Positions 41,124-50,786 of a stretch of DNA of 64,000 bases are shown one piece after another. The stretch covers positions 124,001-188,000 of the forward strand of contig NZ_LMIS01000001.1 in assembly GCF_001428805.1 (NCBI RefSeq), in the 5' to 3' direction. Position 1 is the stretch's first letter, and each line of letters opens with the position of its first letter. The notes beneath the pieces are model-generated. The model was given only the letters and a program-made list of their open reading frames with translations. It did not search any database and was not told the DNA's origin. Source of the stretch: Aeromicrobium sp. Root236. Lineage in GTDB: Bacteria; Actinomycetota; Actinomycetes; Propionibacteriales; Nocardioidaceae. A program made the position numbers and the translations under genes.

Positions 41124-42871
41124 GCGCCAGCAAGACCGTGTCCCGTCGTCGCCTGCGTGTCTGCCTCGCGGCGGTCGTCGGGGTCTTCAGCGTCTTCGGC
41201 GTGCGGCTGTTCCAGATCCAGGGCCTCGACGCCAGCGCGTACGCCTCCAAGGCCATCGAGGACGGCACCGCCAAGAGCACCGTCCCGGCACCCCGCGGCG
41301 CGATCCTCGACCGCAACGGCGCACAGCTGGCCACCAGCGTCGACGGCCTGACGCTGACCGCGGACCCGTCGATGACGAAGGCGAACGCTCCGCAGATCGC
41401 ACGGATCCTGCGCGAGAAGCTCGGTGACCGCATCGACTACTTCGACACGATCGACAAGCTGCGCACGCCGGACTCCAAGTTCGTGTACCTGGTCCGCGAC
41501 GTGCCGGCCTGGACCGCCAAGAAGGCCCTCACAGCCATCGCGAAGGCCAACCTGACGGGCGTCTTCAGCGAGAAGGAGACCCTGCGGACGTACCCCGGCG
41601 GCAAGCTGGCGGCGAACCTCCTCGGCTACACGAACGGCACCGGCAAGGGCGTCGCGGGCCTCGAGCAGGAGTACGACAAGACCCTGACCGGCACCGACGG
41701 CGCCAGCACGTACGAGGTCGACCCCAACACCGGCGTCCGCATCCCGATGGCCGACAGCACCGTGACCAAGATGGTGCCCGGCCGCGACGTCACGACGACG
41801 ATCGACCGCGACCTGCAGTGGTACGCCGACCAGCGTCTCGCCGACGCCGTGCGCGAGTCCAGCTCGGACTGGGGCCTCGCGATCACGATGGACACCAAGA
41901 CGTGCCAGATCGTGCAGATGTCGCAGGCGCCGACCTTCAACGCCGACGACGGCAAGGGCATGGTCGACTCCAACACGGTGTCGCGGGCCGTGCAGAACGT
42001 CTACGAGCCCGGCAGCGTCATGAAGACCGTCACGATGGCGGCGCTCGCCGACCAGGGCAAGATCGCGGCTGACACGCCGATCGTCGTCCCGTCGGGCATG
42101 AACGTCGACAACTTCCACATCGGCGACTACTGGGAGCACGGCACGCTGCACCTCACCGCCGCCGGCGTCATCGCGAAGTCGTCCAACCTCGGCACGATCG
42201 TCGCGTCGCAGCAGATGAACAACACGACGATGTACAACTACTTCCGCAAGTTCGGCTTCGGGCAGAAGACCGGCGTCAACCTGCCGGGCGAGTCCGAGGG
42301 ACTCCTGACGAACGGCAAGAAGTGGACCAAGGCCAACCACGCGACGATCGCGTTCGGTCAGGGCGTCTCGGTCACCGCGCTGCAGATGGTGCGCGCGGTC
42401 GGCGCGATCGCCAACGCGGGCAAGATGTGCGAGCCGTCCGTCGTCAGCTCCACGACTGGCCCCGACGGCAAGCAGGTCAAGGTGCCGGCCCAGCCCAGCA
42501 AGCGGATCGTCTCGAAGGACGCCGCAGCTACGGTCACCCGGATGATGGAGGCCGTCACGGCTCCCGACGGGACGGCGCCGGCCGCCGCGATCAAGGGCTA
42601 CCGCGTCGCCGGCAAGACGGGTACGGCCTGGCGGGTCGACCCCGCGACCGGCCGCTACATCCGCGGGCAGAACACGGTGTCGTTCATGGGCTTCGCCCCG
42701 GCCGACAACCCGCGCTTCCTGACCTACATCGTGCTCGACAAGCCGTACAGCAACGCCGGTGGCGGCTCGACCGCCGGACCGGTGTTCCACGACATCATGT
42801 CGATGGCCCTGGAGCGCTTCGGCGTCGCACCGACCGGCTCGAAGAGCCCGAAGGTGGCGCAGACCTGGTAA
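41120..42871 (+). CDS. ftsI: Septal peptidoglycan transpeptidase FtsI (PBP3, class B PBP)
   Basis: Class B penicillin-binding protein (583 aa) that cross-links septal peptidoglycan together with FtsW. It has an N-terminal membrane anchor (about residues 12-32), a PBP dimer domain and a transpeptidase domain. The three active-site motifs are visible: SVMK in YEPGSVMKT (about residue 297), SSN in AKSSNLGT and KTG in AGKTGTAW. No PASTA repeats follow. The gene is coupled to ftsL by 4 nt. After it come two hairpins and a new promoter before murE. Confidence 0.95.
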   Translation: MSASKTVSRRRLRVCLAAVVGVFSVFGVRLFQIQGLDASAYASKAIEDGTAKSTVPAPRGAILDRNGAQLATSVDGLTLTADPSMTKANAPQIARILREKLGDRIDYFDTIDKLRTPDSKFVYLVRDVPAWTAKKALTAIAKANLTGVFSEKETLRTYPGGKLAANLLGYTNGTGKGVAGLEQEYDKTLTGTDGASTYEVDPNTGVRIPMADSTVTKMVPGRDVTTTIDRDLQWYADQRLADAVRESSSDWGLAITMDTKTCQIVQMSQAPTFNADDGKGMVDSNTVSRAVQNVYEPGSVMKTVTMAALADQGKIAADTPIVVPSGMNVDNFHIGDYWEHGTLHLTAAGVIAKSSNLGTIVASQQMNNTTMYNYFRKFGFGQKTGVNLPGESEGLLTNGKKWTKANHATIAFGQGVSVTALQMVRAVGAIANAGKMCEPSVVSSTTGPDGKQVKVPAQPSKRIVSKDAAATVTRMMEAVTAPDGTAPAAAIKGYRVAGKTGTAWRVDPATGRYIRGQNTVSFMGFAPADNPRFLTYIVLDKPYSNAGGGSTAGPVFHDIMSMALERFGVAPTGSKSPKVAQTW

Positions 42872-42899
42872 GTCGGAGGGCTCCTTCGTCGCCCTTCTG

Positions 42900-42939
42900 A
42901 GCGGCTTCGCCGCTGCCGCCTTGTCGGGCTTCGCCCGAC
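42900..42939 (+). terminator. Tandem TTC-loop hairpins after ftsI
   Basis: AGCGGC-TTC-GCCGCT (42900-42914) and GTCGGGC-TTC-GCCCGAC (42923-42939) are two perfect hairpins. The second is followed by CTTCATCT and not by a full T-tract, so termination may be partial. They split the cluster ahead of the murE promoter. Confidence 0.5.
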
Positions 42940-43018
42940 CTTCATCTCACGTGATCGCTGGGTTGGCCTGGACTCGCGGTCGGGACGTGGCCAGCGTAGG
43001 TCTGAGATCGCCAGTAGA

Positions 43019-43024
43019 TAGGTT
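43019..43024 (+). promoter_or_regulatory. -10 box TAGGTT of a leaderless promoter (murE)
   Basis: TAGGTT ends 6 nt before the GTG at 43031, the same box and spacing as at the aminotransferase gene (1418). It marks an internal promoter of the dcw cluster. Confidence 0.55.
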
Positions 43025-43030
43025 GGGATG

Positions 43031-44521
43031 GTGACTGAGGAGATGCGCGTACGGCCGCGGGAGACGCCGCGATGGACACTCACCGAGCTGGCGGCCGAGC
43101 TCGACGCCGTGGCCACCGCGGAGGCGATCGTCAGCGGCATCTCGCTCAACACCAAGCACCTCGAACCCGGCGACCTCTACGCGGCGCTGCAGGGAGCCAA
43201 CTCCCACGGTGCGGCGTACGCCGGCATCGCCCGCGACCGTGGCGCCACCGCCGTGCTCACCGATCCCGAGGGCGCTGCCATCGTGACGGACCTGCCGATG
43301 ATCGTCGTCGACGATCCACGCAAGGTCCTGGCCAGGCTCAGCAGCACCTTCTACGAGAACCCGAGCGCTGCCTTCACGACGGTCGGCATCACCGGCACGC
43401 AGGGCAAGACCACGACGACCTACCTCGCCGAGGCGGCGCTGGGCGACCGCGTCTCTGCCGTCGTCGGCACGATCGGCACCCGGATCGGCCGGGTCCCGGC
43501 GGCGTCGACGCTGACGACTCCGGAGGCGCCTCAGCTGCAGGCACTCTTCGCCGTGATGCGCGAGGAGGCCGTCGAGCTGTGCGCCATGGAGGTCTCGAGC
43601 CATGCCCTGGTGCAGGGCCGGGTCGACGGCTTCACGTTCGACGTCGGGGTGTTCCTCAACCTCGGTCGTGACCACCTCGACTTCCACAAGGACCTCGAGG
43701 ACTACTTCCTCGCCAAGGCCGCCCTGTTCACCCCGGACCACGCCCGCCACGCGGTCATCAACATCGACGACCCCCACGGCCGCAGGCTGCGTGAGCTGAC
43801 GCCGCTGCCCGTGACGACGTTCTCGACCGACGGCAACCCGGCCGACTGGCGAGCGGTCAACATCCGGCCCCACCGCCTCGGCACCGACCTGGAGGTGCTG
43901 GGGCCCGACGAGCTGGCGATCGACCTGACGGTGCCACTGCCGGGCGTCTTCAACGTCTCCAACGCCCTGTCCGTCATCGCCGCACTCGCGCAGGCGGGTT
44001 ACGACCCCAAGGAGCTCGCCGAGGGCATCGCCGCGAGCACCGGAGTCCCCGGCCGCATGGAGCGCGTCGACGCCGGGCAGCCGTTCACCGCGATCGTCGA
44101 CTACGCCCACAAGCCCGATGCGGTCACCGCCGTCCTGACCGCCCTTCGGCCGGTCACGGCGGGCCGGCTGATCATGGTGCTCGGCGCCGGCGGCGACCGC
44201 GACCACGGCAAGCGCCCGCTGATGGGGGAGGCCGCGGCACGCTACGCCGACGTGGTCGTCGTCACCGATGACAACCCGCGCACGGAGAGCGCCGCATCCA
44301 TCCGGGCTGCGGTCATGGAGGGCGCCGCTGCCGGGCCGGGGCTCGCTGTCGAGGTCGCCGGCCGCCGTGAGGCCATCGCGCACGCGGTCCAGATGGCGCA
44401 CCTCGGCGACACCGTCGTCGTGGCTGGCAAGGGCCACGAGCGCGGCCAGGAGATCAAGGGCGTCGTCCACCCGTTCGACGACCGCGAGGTCCTGCTGGAG
44501 CTGATCGGGGAGCAGACGTGA
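43031..44521 (+). CDS. murE: UDP-MurNAc-tripeptide synthetase MurE (diaminopimelate-adding)
   Basis: Mur ligase (496 aa) adding the third stem-peptide residue to UDP-MurNAc-L-Ala-D-Glu. The ATP loop is TGTQGKTTTTYL (about residue 120). The DNPR motif in VTDDNPRTES (about residue 415) is the known signature for diaminopimelate and excludes lysine; it cannot tell meso- from LL-DAP. The GTG at 43031 is preferred over the ATG one codon earlier because of the 6-nt distance to TAGGTT. The stop overlaps murF by 4 nt. Confidence 0.95.
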   Translation: MTEEMRVRPRETPRWTLTELAAELDAVATAEAIVSGISLNTKHLEPGDLYAALQGANSHGAAYAGIARDRGATAVLTDPEGAAIVTDLPMIVVDDPRKVLARLSSTFYENPSAAFTTVGITGTQGKTTTTYLAEAALGDRVSAVVGTIGTRIGRVPAASTLTTPEAPQLQALFAVMREEAVELCAMEVSSHALVQGRVDGFTFDVGVFLNLGRDHLDFHKDLEDYFLAKAALFTPDHARHAVINIDDPHGRRLRELTPLPVTTFSTDGNPADWRAVNIRPHRLGTDLEVLGPDELAIDLTVPLPGVFNVSNALSVIAALAQAGYDPKELAEGIAASTGVPGRMERVDAGQPFTAIVDYAHKPDAVTAVLTALRPVTAGRLIMVLGAGGDRDHGKRPLMGEAAARYADVVVVTDDNPRTESAASIRAAVMEGAAAGPGLAVEVAGRREAIAHAVQMAHLGDTVVVAGKGHERGQEIKGVVHPFDDREVLLELIGEQT

Positions 44522-45864
44522 TCCCGCTGACCCTGCGCCAGATCGCCGAGATCGCCGGGGGACGGGTGCACGGCAACCCCGACGTCGTCGTCGACGCGCC
44601 GGCCACCCTCGACTCCAGAGCCGCTGAGGCCGGCGGACTCTTCGTCGCGATCGCCGGCGAGCACACCGACGGCCACGAGTTCGCGGCGCAGGCCGTCGGC
44701 GCCGGCGCAGCAGCGGTGCTGGCCTCGCGCGAGGTCGACGCCCCAGCCGTGATCGTCGACGACGTCGTCGCGGCACTCGCCAGGCTCGCCCGCCACGTGC
44801 TCGACGAGCTCGAGGACGTCACCGTGGTGGCGATCACCGGGTCGAGCGGCAAGACCAGCGCCAAGGACCTCATCGCCCAGCTGCTCGAGCCCGACGGGTC
44901 GACCGTCGCGACGGCCGGCAACTTCAACAACGAGCTCGGCGTTCCGCTGACGGTGCTCCGTGCCGACGAGCTGACCCGTTTCCTGGTCGTCGAGATGGGT
45001 GCCCGGGCACTCGGCAACATCGCCGACCTGTGCCAGATCGCCCCGCCGGACGTGGGCGTCGTGCTCAACGTCGGGCACGCGCACATCGGCGAGTTCGGCT
45101 CCGCCGAGGTGATCGCGCAGACCAAGGGGGAGCTCGCCGAAGCGGTGCAGCCCGACGGCGTCGTCGTGCTCAACGCCGACGACGCGCTCGTGTCGGCCAT
45201 GGCGGCACGCACCGAGGCAGCCGTCGTGACGTTCGGGCAGACCGGTGACGTACGCGTCAGCGACCTCGTGACCGACGAGCAGGGCAGCCCTCGCTTCACT
45301 CTGACCAACGACGGCCGGAGCGCGCAGGCGTACGTCCCGCTGATCGGCGAGTACCACGCGTGGAACGCCGCGGCCGCCGTGGCGACGGCGCTCGTGCTCG
45401 GTGTCGACCTCGCGACCGCCGTCGACCGACTCGCGCGGGTCAGCCCGCGGTCGGCGATGCGGATGGAGCGCCACGTACGCGCCGACGGCGTCGTCGTGGT
45501 CAACGACGCCTACAACGCCAACCCGGAGTCGATGGCCGCCGCGCTGCGGGCCATCGCCGCAGTCGGCGGGGACCGGGCTGTCGCCGTGCTCGGCGAGATG
45601 CTCGAGCTCGGCGACGGGAGTCACGAGGCGCACGTCGAGGTCGGCCGGCTCGCCGCCGAGCTCGGCTATTCGCGCGTGGTCGTCGTGGGCGAGGGTGCCC
45701 GCGGGATCGCCGAAGGTGCCGGTGACATCGCCGTCGCCGTGGACGACGTCGATGTGGCCGTTCGCACACTGTCCGCGAGCCTGTCAGGGCACGAGGTGGT
45801 TCTTGTGAAAGCATCGAGGGGCGGCCGGCTCGAGCGGGTCGCGGACGCCCTGCTGCAGGGCTGA
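44518..45864 (+). CDS. murF: UDP-MurNAc-pentapeptide synthetase MurF
   Basis: Mur ligase (448 aa) that adds D-Ala-D-Ala to the UDP-MurNAc-tripeptide, completing the pentapeptide. The ATP loop is [13 protein letters not shown] (about residue 106), followed by [12 protein letters not shown] and the acidic [10 protein letters not shown] segment. The C-terminal domain has [10 protein letters not shown]. The GTG start overlaps the murE stop by 4 nt. The gap of 53 nt to mraY contains no clear terminator. Confidence 0.95.
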   Translation: MIPLTLRQIAEIAGGRVHGNPDVVVDAPATLDSRAAEAGGLFVAIAGEHTDGHEFAAQAVGAGAAAVLASREVDAPAVIVDDVVAALARLARHVLDELEDVTVVAITGSSGKTSAKDLIAQLLEPDGSTVATAGNFNNELGVPLTVLRADELTRFLVVEMGARALGNIADLCQIAPPDVGVVLNVGHAHIGEFGSAEVIAQTKGELAEAVQPDGVVVLNADDALVSAMAARTEAAVVTFGQTGDVRVSDLVTDEQGSPRFTLTNDGRSAQAYVPLIGEYHAWNAAAAVATALVLGVDLATAVDRLARVSPRSAMRMERHVRADGVVVVNDAYNANPESMAAALRAIAAVGGDRAVAVLGEMLELGDGSHEAHVEVGRLAAELGYSRVVVVGEGARGIAEGAGDIAVAVDDVDVAVRTLSASLSGHEVVLVKASRGGRLERVADALLQG

Positions 45865-45917
45865 CGGCATACTCGACCGAGCATGCCCAACCGCCCGGGG
45901 AAAGGACCAGCCACCCG

Positions 45918-46985
45918 ATGAAGGCCATCCTGATCGCAGGAGCACTGTCCCTCCTCGGGACCCTCATCGGCACCCGCTTCGCGATCTCGGTCCTGGTCAA
46001 GAAGGGTTACGGCCAGCTGATCCGCGACGACGGTCCCACGTCGCACCACACCAAGCGCGGCACGCCGACCATGGGCGGACTCGTCATCATCGCCTCGGTG
46101 CTGATCGCCTACTTCGTCGCCAAGCTTGCGACACAGACCGAGCCCAGCGCCTCCGCACTGCTGCTGCTGTTCCTGTTCACGGGCCTCGGCGCGATCGGCT
46201 TCCTCGACGACTTCATCAAGGTCTTCAAGCAACGCAACCTCGGGCTCCGCAGCAAGGCCAAGTTCATCGGCCAGGTCGTCATCGGCCTGGTCTTCGCCTG
46301 GGCTGCGATCGGCTGGGAGGACGACACCGGCGAGACGCCGATCACCCACGCGATCTCGTTCACCCGTGACTTCAACGGCCCCGAGCTCCCCACGATCCTG
46401 CTGGTGATCTGGGTCCTGTTGATGATCGCCGGCACGAGCAACGGCGTGAACCTCACCGACGGCCTCGACGGCCTGGCCACGGGCGCGTCGGTCATGGTGT
46501 TCGGCGCCTTCGTCATCATCAACATCTGGCAGTTCAACCAGAGCTGCTCGGCCCTCAACGCCGGTCCGAAGTGCTACGAGGTGCGCGACCCGCTCGACCT
46601 GGCCGTCGTCGCCTCGGCCCTCACCGGTGCGTGTTTCGGCTTCCTGTGGTGGAACGCGTCGCCGGCCAAGATCTTCATGGGCGACACCGGTTCGCTGTCC
46701 CTCGGTGGCGCGATGGCCGGCTTCGCCCTCATGACCCGCACGGAGCTCCTGCTGGTCGTCATCGGCGGCCTGTTCGTCGCCATCACGGCCTCGGTGATCC
46801 TGCAGGTCGGGTTCTTCAAGCTCAGCGGTGGCAGACGCATCTTCCGCATGGCGCCCCTGCAGCACCACTTCGAGCTGCTGGGGTGGGCCGAGATCACGAT
46901 CGTGGTCCGCTTCTGGATCATCAGCGGCCTGTGCGTCGCGGCTGGGCTGGGCATCTTCTACGCCGAGTGGGTCACCGGAGCATGA
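45918..46985 (+). CDS. mraY: Phospho-MurNAc-pentapeptide transferase MraY
   Basis: Integral membrane enzyme (355 aa, ten helices) that transfers phospho-MurNAc-pentapeptide to undecaprenyl phosphate to make lipid I. Conserved motifs are the cytoplasmic loop [15 protein letters not shown] with its Asp residues, [24 protein letters not shown] and the late PLQHHFEL histidine motif. The ATG lies 53 nt after murF, and GGGGAAAGGA is 11-20 nt upstream, a loosely placed ribosome binding site. The stop overlaps murD by 4 nt. Confidence 0.96.
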   Translation: MKAILIAGALSLLGTLIGTRFAISVLVKKGYGQLIRDDGPTSHHTKRGTPTMGGLVIIASVLIAYFVAKLATQTEPSASALLLLFLFTGLGAIGFLDDFIKVFKQRNLGLRSKAKFIGQVVIGLVFAWAAIGWEDDTGETPITHAISFTRDFNGPELPTILLVIWVLLMIAGTSNGVNLTDGLDGLATGASVMVFGAFVIINIWQFNQSCSALNAGPKCYEVRDPLDLAVVASALTGACFGFLWWNASPAKIFMGDTGSLSLGGAMAGFALMTRTELLLVVIGGLFVAITASVILQVGFFKLSGGRRIFRMAPLQHHFELLGWAEITIVVRFWIISGLCVAAGLGIFYAEWVTGA

Positions 46986-48442
46986 CGACCGTCGACACCC
47001 TGGGCCGGGAGTCGTCGTGGGAGGGCGTACGAGCGGTAGTCGGTGGTCTCGGCGTGAGCGGGTTCGCCGCGGCCGACACGCTCCAGCACCTCGGCGCGAG
47101 TGTCGTGGCCCTCGATGACGGCGACGACGACGCGCTGCGCGAGAAGGCGACGCTGCTGGAGATCCTGGGCGTCGACGTACGCCTCGGGCCCGGATCCACA
47201 TCGAGCCTCCCCGAGGGTGATATCGACCTGGTCGTCACCTCGCCGGGCTGGAACCCGACGACCGCGATCCTGGTCGAGGCGGCGCGACGCGGCATCCCCG
47301 TATGGGGTGAGGTCGAGCTCGCGTGGCGCCTGCGCGGCGAGGGCGCGGCGCCATGGCTGGCGGTGACCGGCACCAACGGCAAGACCACTACGGTCCAGAT
47401 GCTCGAGTCGATCCTGCGGGCCGAAGGGCTCAACGCGCTCGCGGTCGGCAACGTCGGCACCCCTGTCCTCGAGGCCGTCATGAACCCCGAGCCGTTCGAC
47501 GTGCTCGCCGTCGAGCTGTCCAGCTATCAGCTCCACTGGAGCTCGTCACTCTCCGCCGAGGCCAGCGTCGTGCTCAACCTCGCGCCCGACCACCTCGACT
47601 GGCACGGCGGCCTCGACGCGTACGCCGCCGACAAGGGGCGCATCTACGACCGTACGCAGCTCGCCTGCGTCTACAACGTGCAGGACGCGGAGACCGAGAG
47701 GCTGGTCGAGGAGGCCGACGTCGTCGAGGGGTGCCGGGCGATCGGCTTCACCCTCGGCATCCCCGCGCCGGGCATGATCGGGCTCGTCGACGACGCCATC
47801 GCCGACCGCGCCTTCTTCGCCGGTCGGCTCTCGAGCGCCGCCGAGCTCGGCAGCATCCACGACCTGGCGCCGGCCGACGGCGAGGTGCCGGCACCCCACA
47901 ACGTGGCGAACGCGCTGGCTGCGGCAGCGCTCGCGAGGGCTCACGGTGTGGCCCCCCGTGCCGTACGCGACGGTCTCCGCTCGTTCAAGCCCGACGCCCA
48001 CCGCATCGCCGAGGTCGCCCGCATCGACGGGGTCCGCTGGGTCGACGACTCCAAGGCCACCAACACGCACGCGGCCCAGGCCTCGTTGCAGAGCTTCGAG
48101 CACGTGGTCTGGGTGGCCGGGGGACTGGCCAAGGGGGCGAGCTTCGACGAGCTCGTCATCGCGACCCGTGACCGGCTCCGAGCGGCGATCCTGGTCGGTC
48201 GCGACCGTGCACTGGTCGCCGAGGCGCTCGCGCGACACGCGCCTGATGTGCCCGTCGTCGAGGTCGACACCGGGGAGACTGATCCCATGGATCGCGTCGT
48301 CGAGGTCGCGGCATCGCTCGCCCGAGAGGGCGACACCGTGCTGCTGGCCCCTGGCGCCGCCTCCATGGACCAGTTCCGCAACTACTCCGCACGAGGCGAC
48401 AGCTTCGCCGCGGCGGTGCACCGGTTGCGTGACAGGCCCTGA
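46982..48442 (+). CDS. murD: UDP-MurNAc-L-Ala-D-Glu ligase MurD
   Basis: Mur ligase (486 aa) adding D-glutamate to UDP-MurNAc-L-alanine. Its N-terminal domain has [15 protein letters not shown] and VVTSPGWNP. The ATP loop is [12 protein letters not shown] (about residue 131), and DHLDWHGG and [13 protein letters not shown] follow in the central and C-terminal domains. ATG 46982 overlaps the mraY stop by 4 nt; the much longer upstream open frame is antisense or alternate-frame noise inside mraY. Confidence 0.95.
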   Translation: MTTVDTLGRESSWEGVRAVVGGLGVSGFAAADTLQHLGASVVALDDGDDDALREKATLLEILGVDVRLGPGSTSSLPEGDIDLVVTSPGWNPTTAILVEAARRGIPVWGEVELAWRLRGEGAAPWLAVTGTNGKTTTVQMLESILRAEGLNALAVGNVGTPVLEAVMNPEPFDVLAVELSSYQLHWSSSLSAEASVVLNLAPDHLDWHGGLDAYAADKGRIYDRTQLACVYNVQDAETERLVEEADVVEGCRAIGFTLGIPAPGMIGLVDDAIADRAFFAGRLSSAAELGSIHDLAPADGEVPAPHNVANALAAAALARAHGVAPRAVRDGLRSFKPDAHRIAEVARIDGVRWVDDSKATNTHAAQASLQSFEHVVWVAGGLAKGASFDELVIATRDRLRAAILVGRDRALVAEALARHAPDVPVVEVDTGETDPMDRVVEVAASLAREGDTVLLAPGAASMDQFRNYSARGDSFAAAVHRLRDRP

Positions 48443-48473
48443 CCTTCCTTCCCCGAGGCAGAGGACGAGCGAC

Positions 48474-48497
48474 ATGACGCGGAGCTGTGGCCGATGA
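48474..48497 (+). other. Seven-codon upstream ORF (MTRSCGR) coupled to ftsW
   Basis: ATG 48474 reads MTRSCGR and stops at TGA 48495-48497, overlapping the ftsW ATG as ATGA. GAGGCAGAGGA lies 7-17 nt before the mini-ORF. ftsW itself has only a weak ribosome binding site, so translation of this leader could feed ftsW. It is too short to be called a gene. Confidence 0.35.
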
Positions 48498-49708
48498 CCG
48501 CGACCGCTGAGCGCCGTTCGCCGGCGATCGTCGAGGCCGCCCGTCGTACGCTCGAGCGCCCGCTCGCGTCCTACCAGCTCGTCCTCGGCTCGACCGCGCT
48601 GCTGCTCGGGCTCGGCCTGATCATGGTGCTGAGCGCGAGCTCGGTCTACGCGCTGCGCAACTACGGCAACTCGTTCGCGATCGTCGAGCGCCAGCTGATC
48701 TTCGCGGTGCTCGGAGTGGTCGGCGCCGTCATCGCGGCCCGGGTCCCGCTCACGTTCCTGCGCAAGCTGGTCCTGCCGTTCCTGCTCGCCACGGTCGCGC
48801 TCATCGCGGCCACGTTCGTCATCGGCGTCGACGTCAACGGCAACCGCAACTGGCTCGCGCTCCCGGGCGGGTTCCAGCTCCAGCCGTCGGAGTTCGCCAA
48901 GCTGGCGCTCGTCCTGTGGATCGCCGACCTCTACGCGCGCCGGCAGAAGTACCTCGCCACACCGCGCTACGTCCTGACCCCCATGGTGCCGATCGCCGGC
49001 GCCGTCGCCGCCCTCGTGGTCGGGCAGCACGACCTCGGCACCGCGCTGGTGCTGTTCGCGCTGATCGGCGGCATGCTGTGGGTCGCCGGGCTGCCGGCCA
49101 AGCAGATGAGCGCCGTCATCGCGGGCATCGTCGTGATCCTCGTGTTCTTCGTGGCCACGGCGCCGCACCGCGTGGCTCGACTCTTCAACTTCACCGATCC
49201 CCAGTCCGACCCCGACAGCGCCGGGTTCCAGGCCATCCACGGCATGATGGCGCTGGCCCGAGGCGGGTTCTGGGGCGTCGGGCTCGGCGGCAGCCGGCAG
49301 AAGTGGGGCTCGCTGCCTGAGGCGCACACCGACTTCATCCTCGCGGTCATCGGCGAGGAGCTCGGGCTGCTCGGCACGTTCGTCGTCCTGATCCTGCTGA
49401 TCGTCCTGGCCTTCGCCGGCATCCGCATCGCCAGCCGTACGCCCGACCCGTTCGTCCGCTACACCGCCGCGGGCATCACGATCTGGATCATGGCCCAGGC
49501 CGTCATCAACATCGGCATGGTGCTGGGCCTGCTCCCGGTGATCGGGATCCCGCTGCCGTTGATCTCCTACGGTGGCTCGAGCCTCCTGGTGACGTTGGTC
49601 GCCATGGGCGTTCTGCTTAACTGTGCCAAGACCGAACCCGGAGCCCGGCGAGCCCTCGCCGCAGGCCGTGCCAATCGTGCACGGGGCCGCGTCTCACGGA
49701 GGAGCTGA
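48494..49708 (+). CDS. ftsW: Lipid II flippase/glycosyltransferase FtsW (SEDS)
   Basis: SEDS-family polymerase (404 aa, ten helices) that works with FtsI to make septal peptidoglycan; the older flippase role is disputed. Conserved elements are VNGNRNWLALPGGFQLQPSE, the catalytic-loop GLGGSRQKWGSLPEAHTDFI in two parts and the late ISYGGSSLL. The N-terminal 40 residues are cytoplasmic and basic. A seven-codon upstream ORF overlaps its ATG. murG follows after 4 nt. Confidence 0.94.
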   Translation: MTATAERRSPAIVEAARRTLERPLASYQLVLGSTALLLGLGLIMVLSASSVYALRNYGNSFAIVERQLIFAVLGVVGAVIAARVPLTFLRKLVLPFLLATVALIAATFVIGVDVNGNRNWLALPGGFQLQPSEFAKLALVLWIADLYARRQKYLATPRYVLTPMVPIAGAVAALVVGQHDLGTALVLFALIGGMLWVAGLPAKQMSAVIAGIVVILVFFVATAPHRVARLFNFTDPQSDPDSAGFQAIHGMMALARGGFWGVGLGGSRQKWGSLPEAHTDFILAVIGEELGLLGTFVVLILLIVLAFAGIRIASRTPDPFVRYTAAGITIWIMAQAVINIGMVLGLLPVIGIPLPLISYGGSSLLVTLVAMGVLLNCAKTEPGARRALAAGRANRARGRVSRRS

Positions 49709-49712
49709 ACCA

Positions 49713-50786
49713 GTGCGTGCGTTGCTCGCCGGCGGAGGGACCGCCGGTCACACGTCGCCGCTCCTGGCCACCGCTGCGGTCCTGAGCGAGGCCGGCGTCG
49801 ACATCACCTGCCTCGGCACGCCGCGAGGCCTCGAGGTCACCTTGATCCCTGAGGCCGGCTATCCGTTGGAGCTCGTCCCGCCGGTGCCGTTGCCGCGCAG
49901 GCCCGGCAAGGCGATGGTCCAGGTGCCGGGCAAGCTGCGCGCCGCCGTCAAGGCGACCGGAGAGGTCATCGACCGCGTACGCCCCGACGTCATCGTCGGG
50001 TTCGGCGGCTATGTGTCGGTCCCGGCCTACCTCATCGCCCGCCGGCGGCACATCCCTCTGGTCGTGCACGAGGGCAACGCGATCCCCGGCATCGCCAACA
50101 AGCTGGGCGCACGGTTCACCGAGCACGTCGCCACGAGCTTCCCCGACACCGACCTGCCCCACGCGCACTACATCGGCCTGCCGATCCGGCGCGAGATCTC
50201 GCGTCTCGACCGCGCGGCCGTACGTGCTGAGGCGCGGGCCCACTTCGGCCTCGACCCGGATCGGCCGACGCTCCTGGTCACCGGAGGTTCGCAGGGTGCC
50301 CGGCGCATCAACCAGACGATCGCCGCCGCCGCGCGCGACCTGGCCGATGCCGGAGTCCAGGTGCTCCACAGCGCTGGCCGTCCAGATGAAGTTCGCATAG
50401 ACAGGCGCCCAGACGACCCGCCGTACGTCGTGCTGCCCTACATCGACCGCATCGACCTCGCCTACGCCGCGGCGGACCTCATCGTCTGCCGCGCCGGGGC
50501 CAACACCGTGACCGAGGTCGCCGCCGTGGGGCTGCCCGCTGCCTTCGTGCCGTTGCCGATCGGCAACGGCGAGCAGGCGCACAACGCGCATCCGGTCGTC
50601 CAGGCCGGGGGAGCCCTGCTCATCGACGACGGGGCACTGACCGCGGCCTGGATCGACAACGTCGTCATCCCGCTGGTCTCGCACCCCGGCCGGCTCGCGG
50701 CGATGTCGGCCGCTGCTTCGGGCATCGTGCCGCGCGACGCCGACCAGAAGCTCGCCGCCCTCGTGCAGGAAGTAGCGGGACAGTGA
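49713..50786 (+). CDS. murG: UDP-GlcNAc:lipid I GlcNAc transferase MurG
   Basis: Peripheral membrane GT28 glycosyltransferase (357 aa) that converts lipid I to lipid II. The N-terminal G-loop is LLAGGGTAGHTSPLL, with VGFGGYVSVPAY and the third G-loop TGGSQGARRIN following. The UDP-GlcNAc site includes the CRAGANTVTEVAAVGLP segment. GTG 49713 is chosen because GGAGGAG lies about 10 nt upstream and the G-loop must be at the N terminus; 30 upstream codons in the same frame overlap ftsW. The stop overlaps murC by 4 nt. Confidence 0.95.
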   Translation: MRALLAGGGTAGHTSPLLATAAVLSEAGVDITCLGTPRGLEVTLIPEAGYPLELVPPVPLPRRPGKAMVQVPGKLRAAVKATGEVIDRVRPDVIVGFGGYVSVPAYLIARRRHIPLVVHEGNAIPGIANKLGARFTEHVATSFPDTDLPHAHYIGLPIRREISRLDRAAVRAEARAHFGLDPDRPTLLVTGGSQGARRINQTIAAAARDLADAGVQVLHSAGRPDEVRIDRRPDDPPYVVLPYIDRIDLAYAAADLIVCRAGANTVTEVAAVGLPAAFVPLPIGNGEQAHNAHPVVQAGGALLIDDGALTAAWIDNVVIPLVSHPGRLAAMSAAASGIVPRDADQKLAALVQEVAGQ

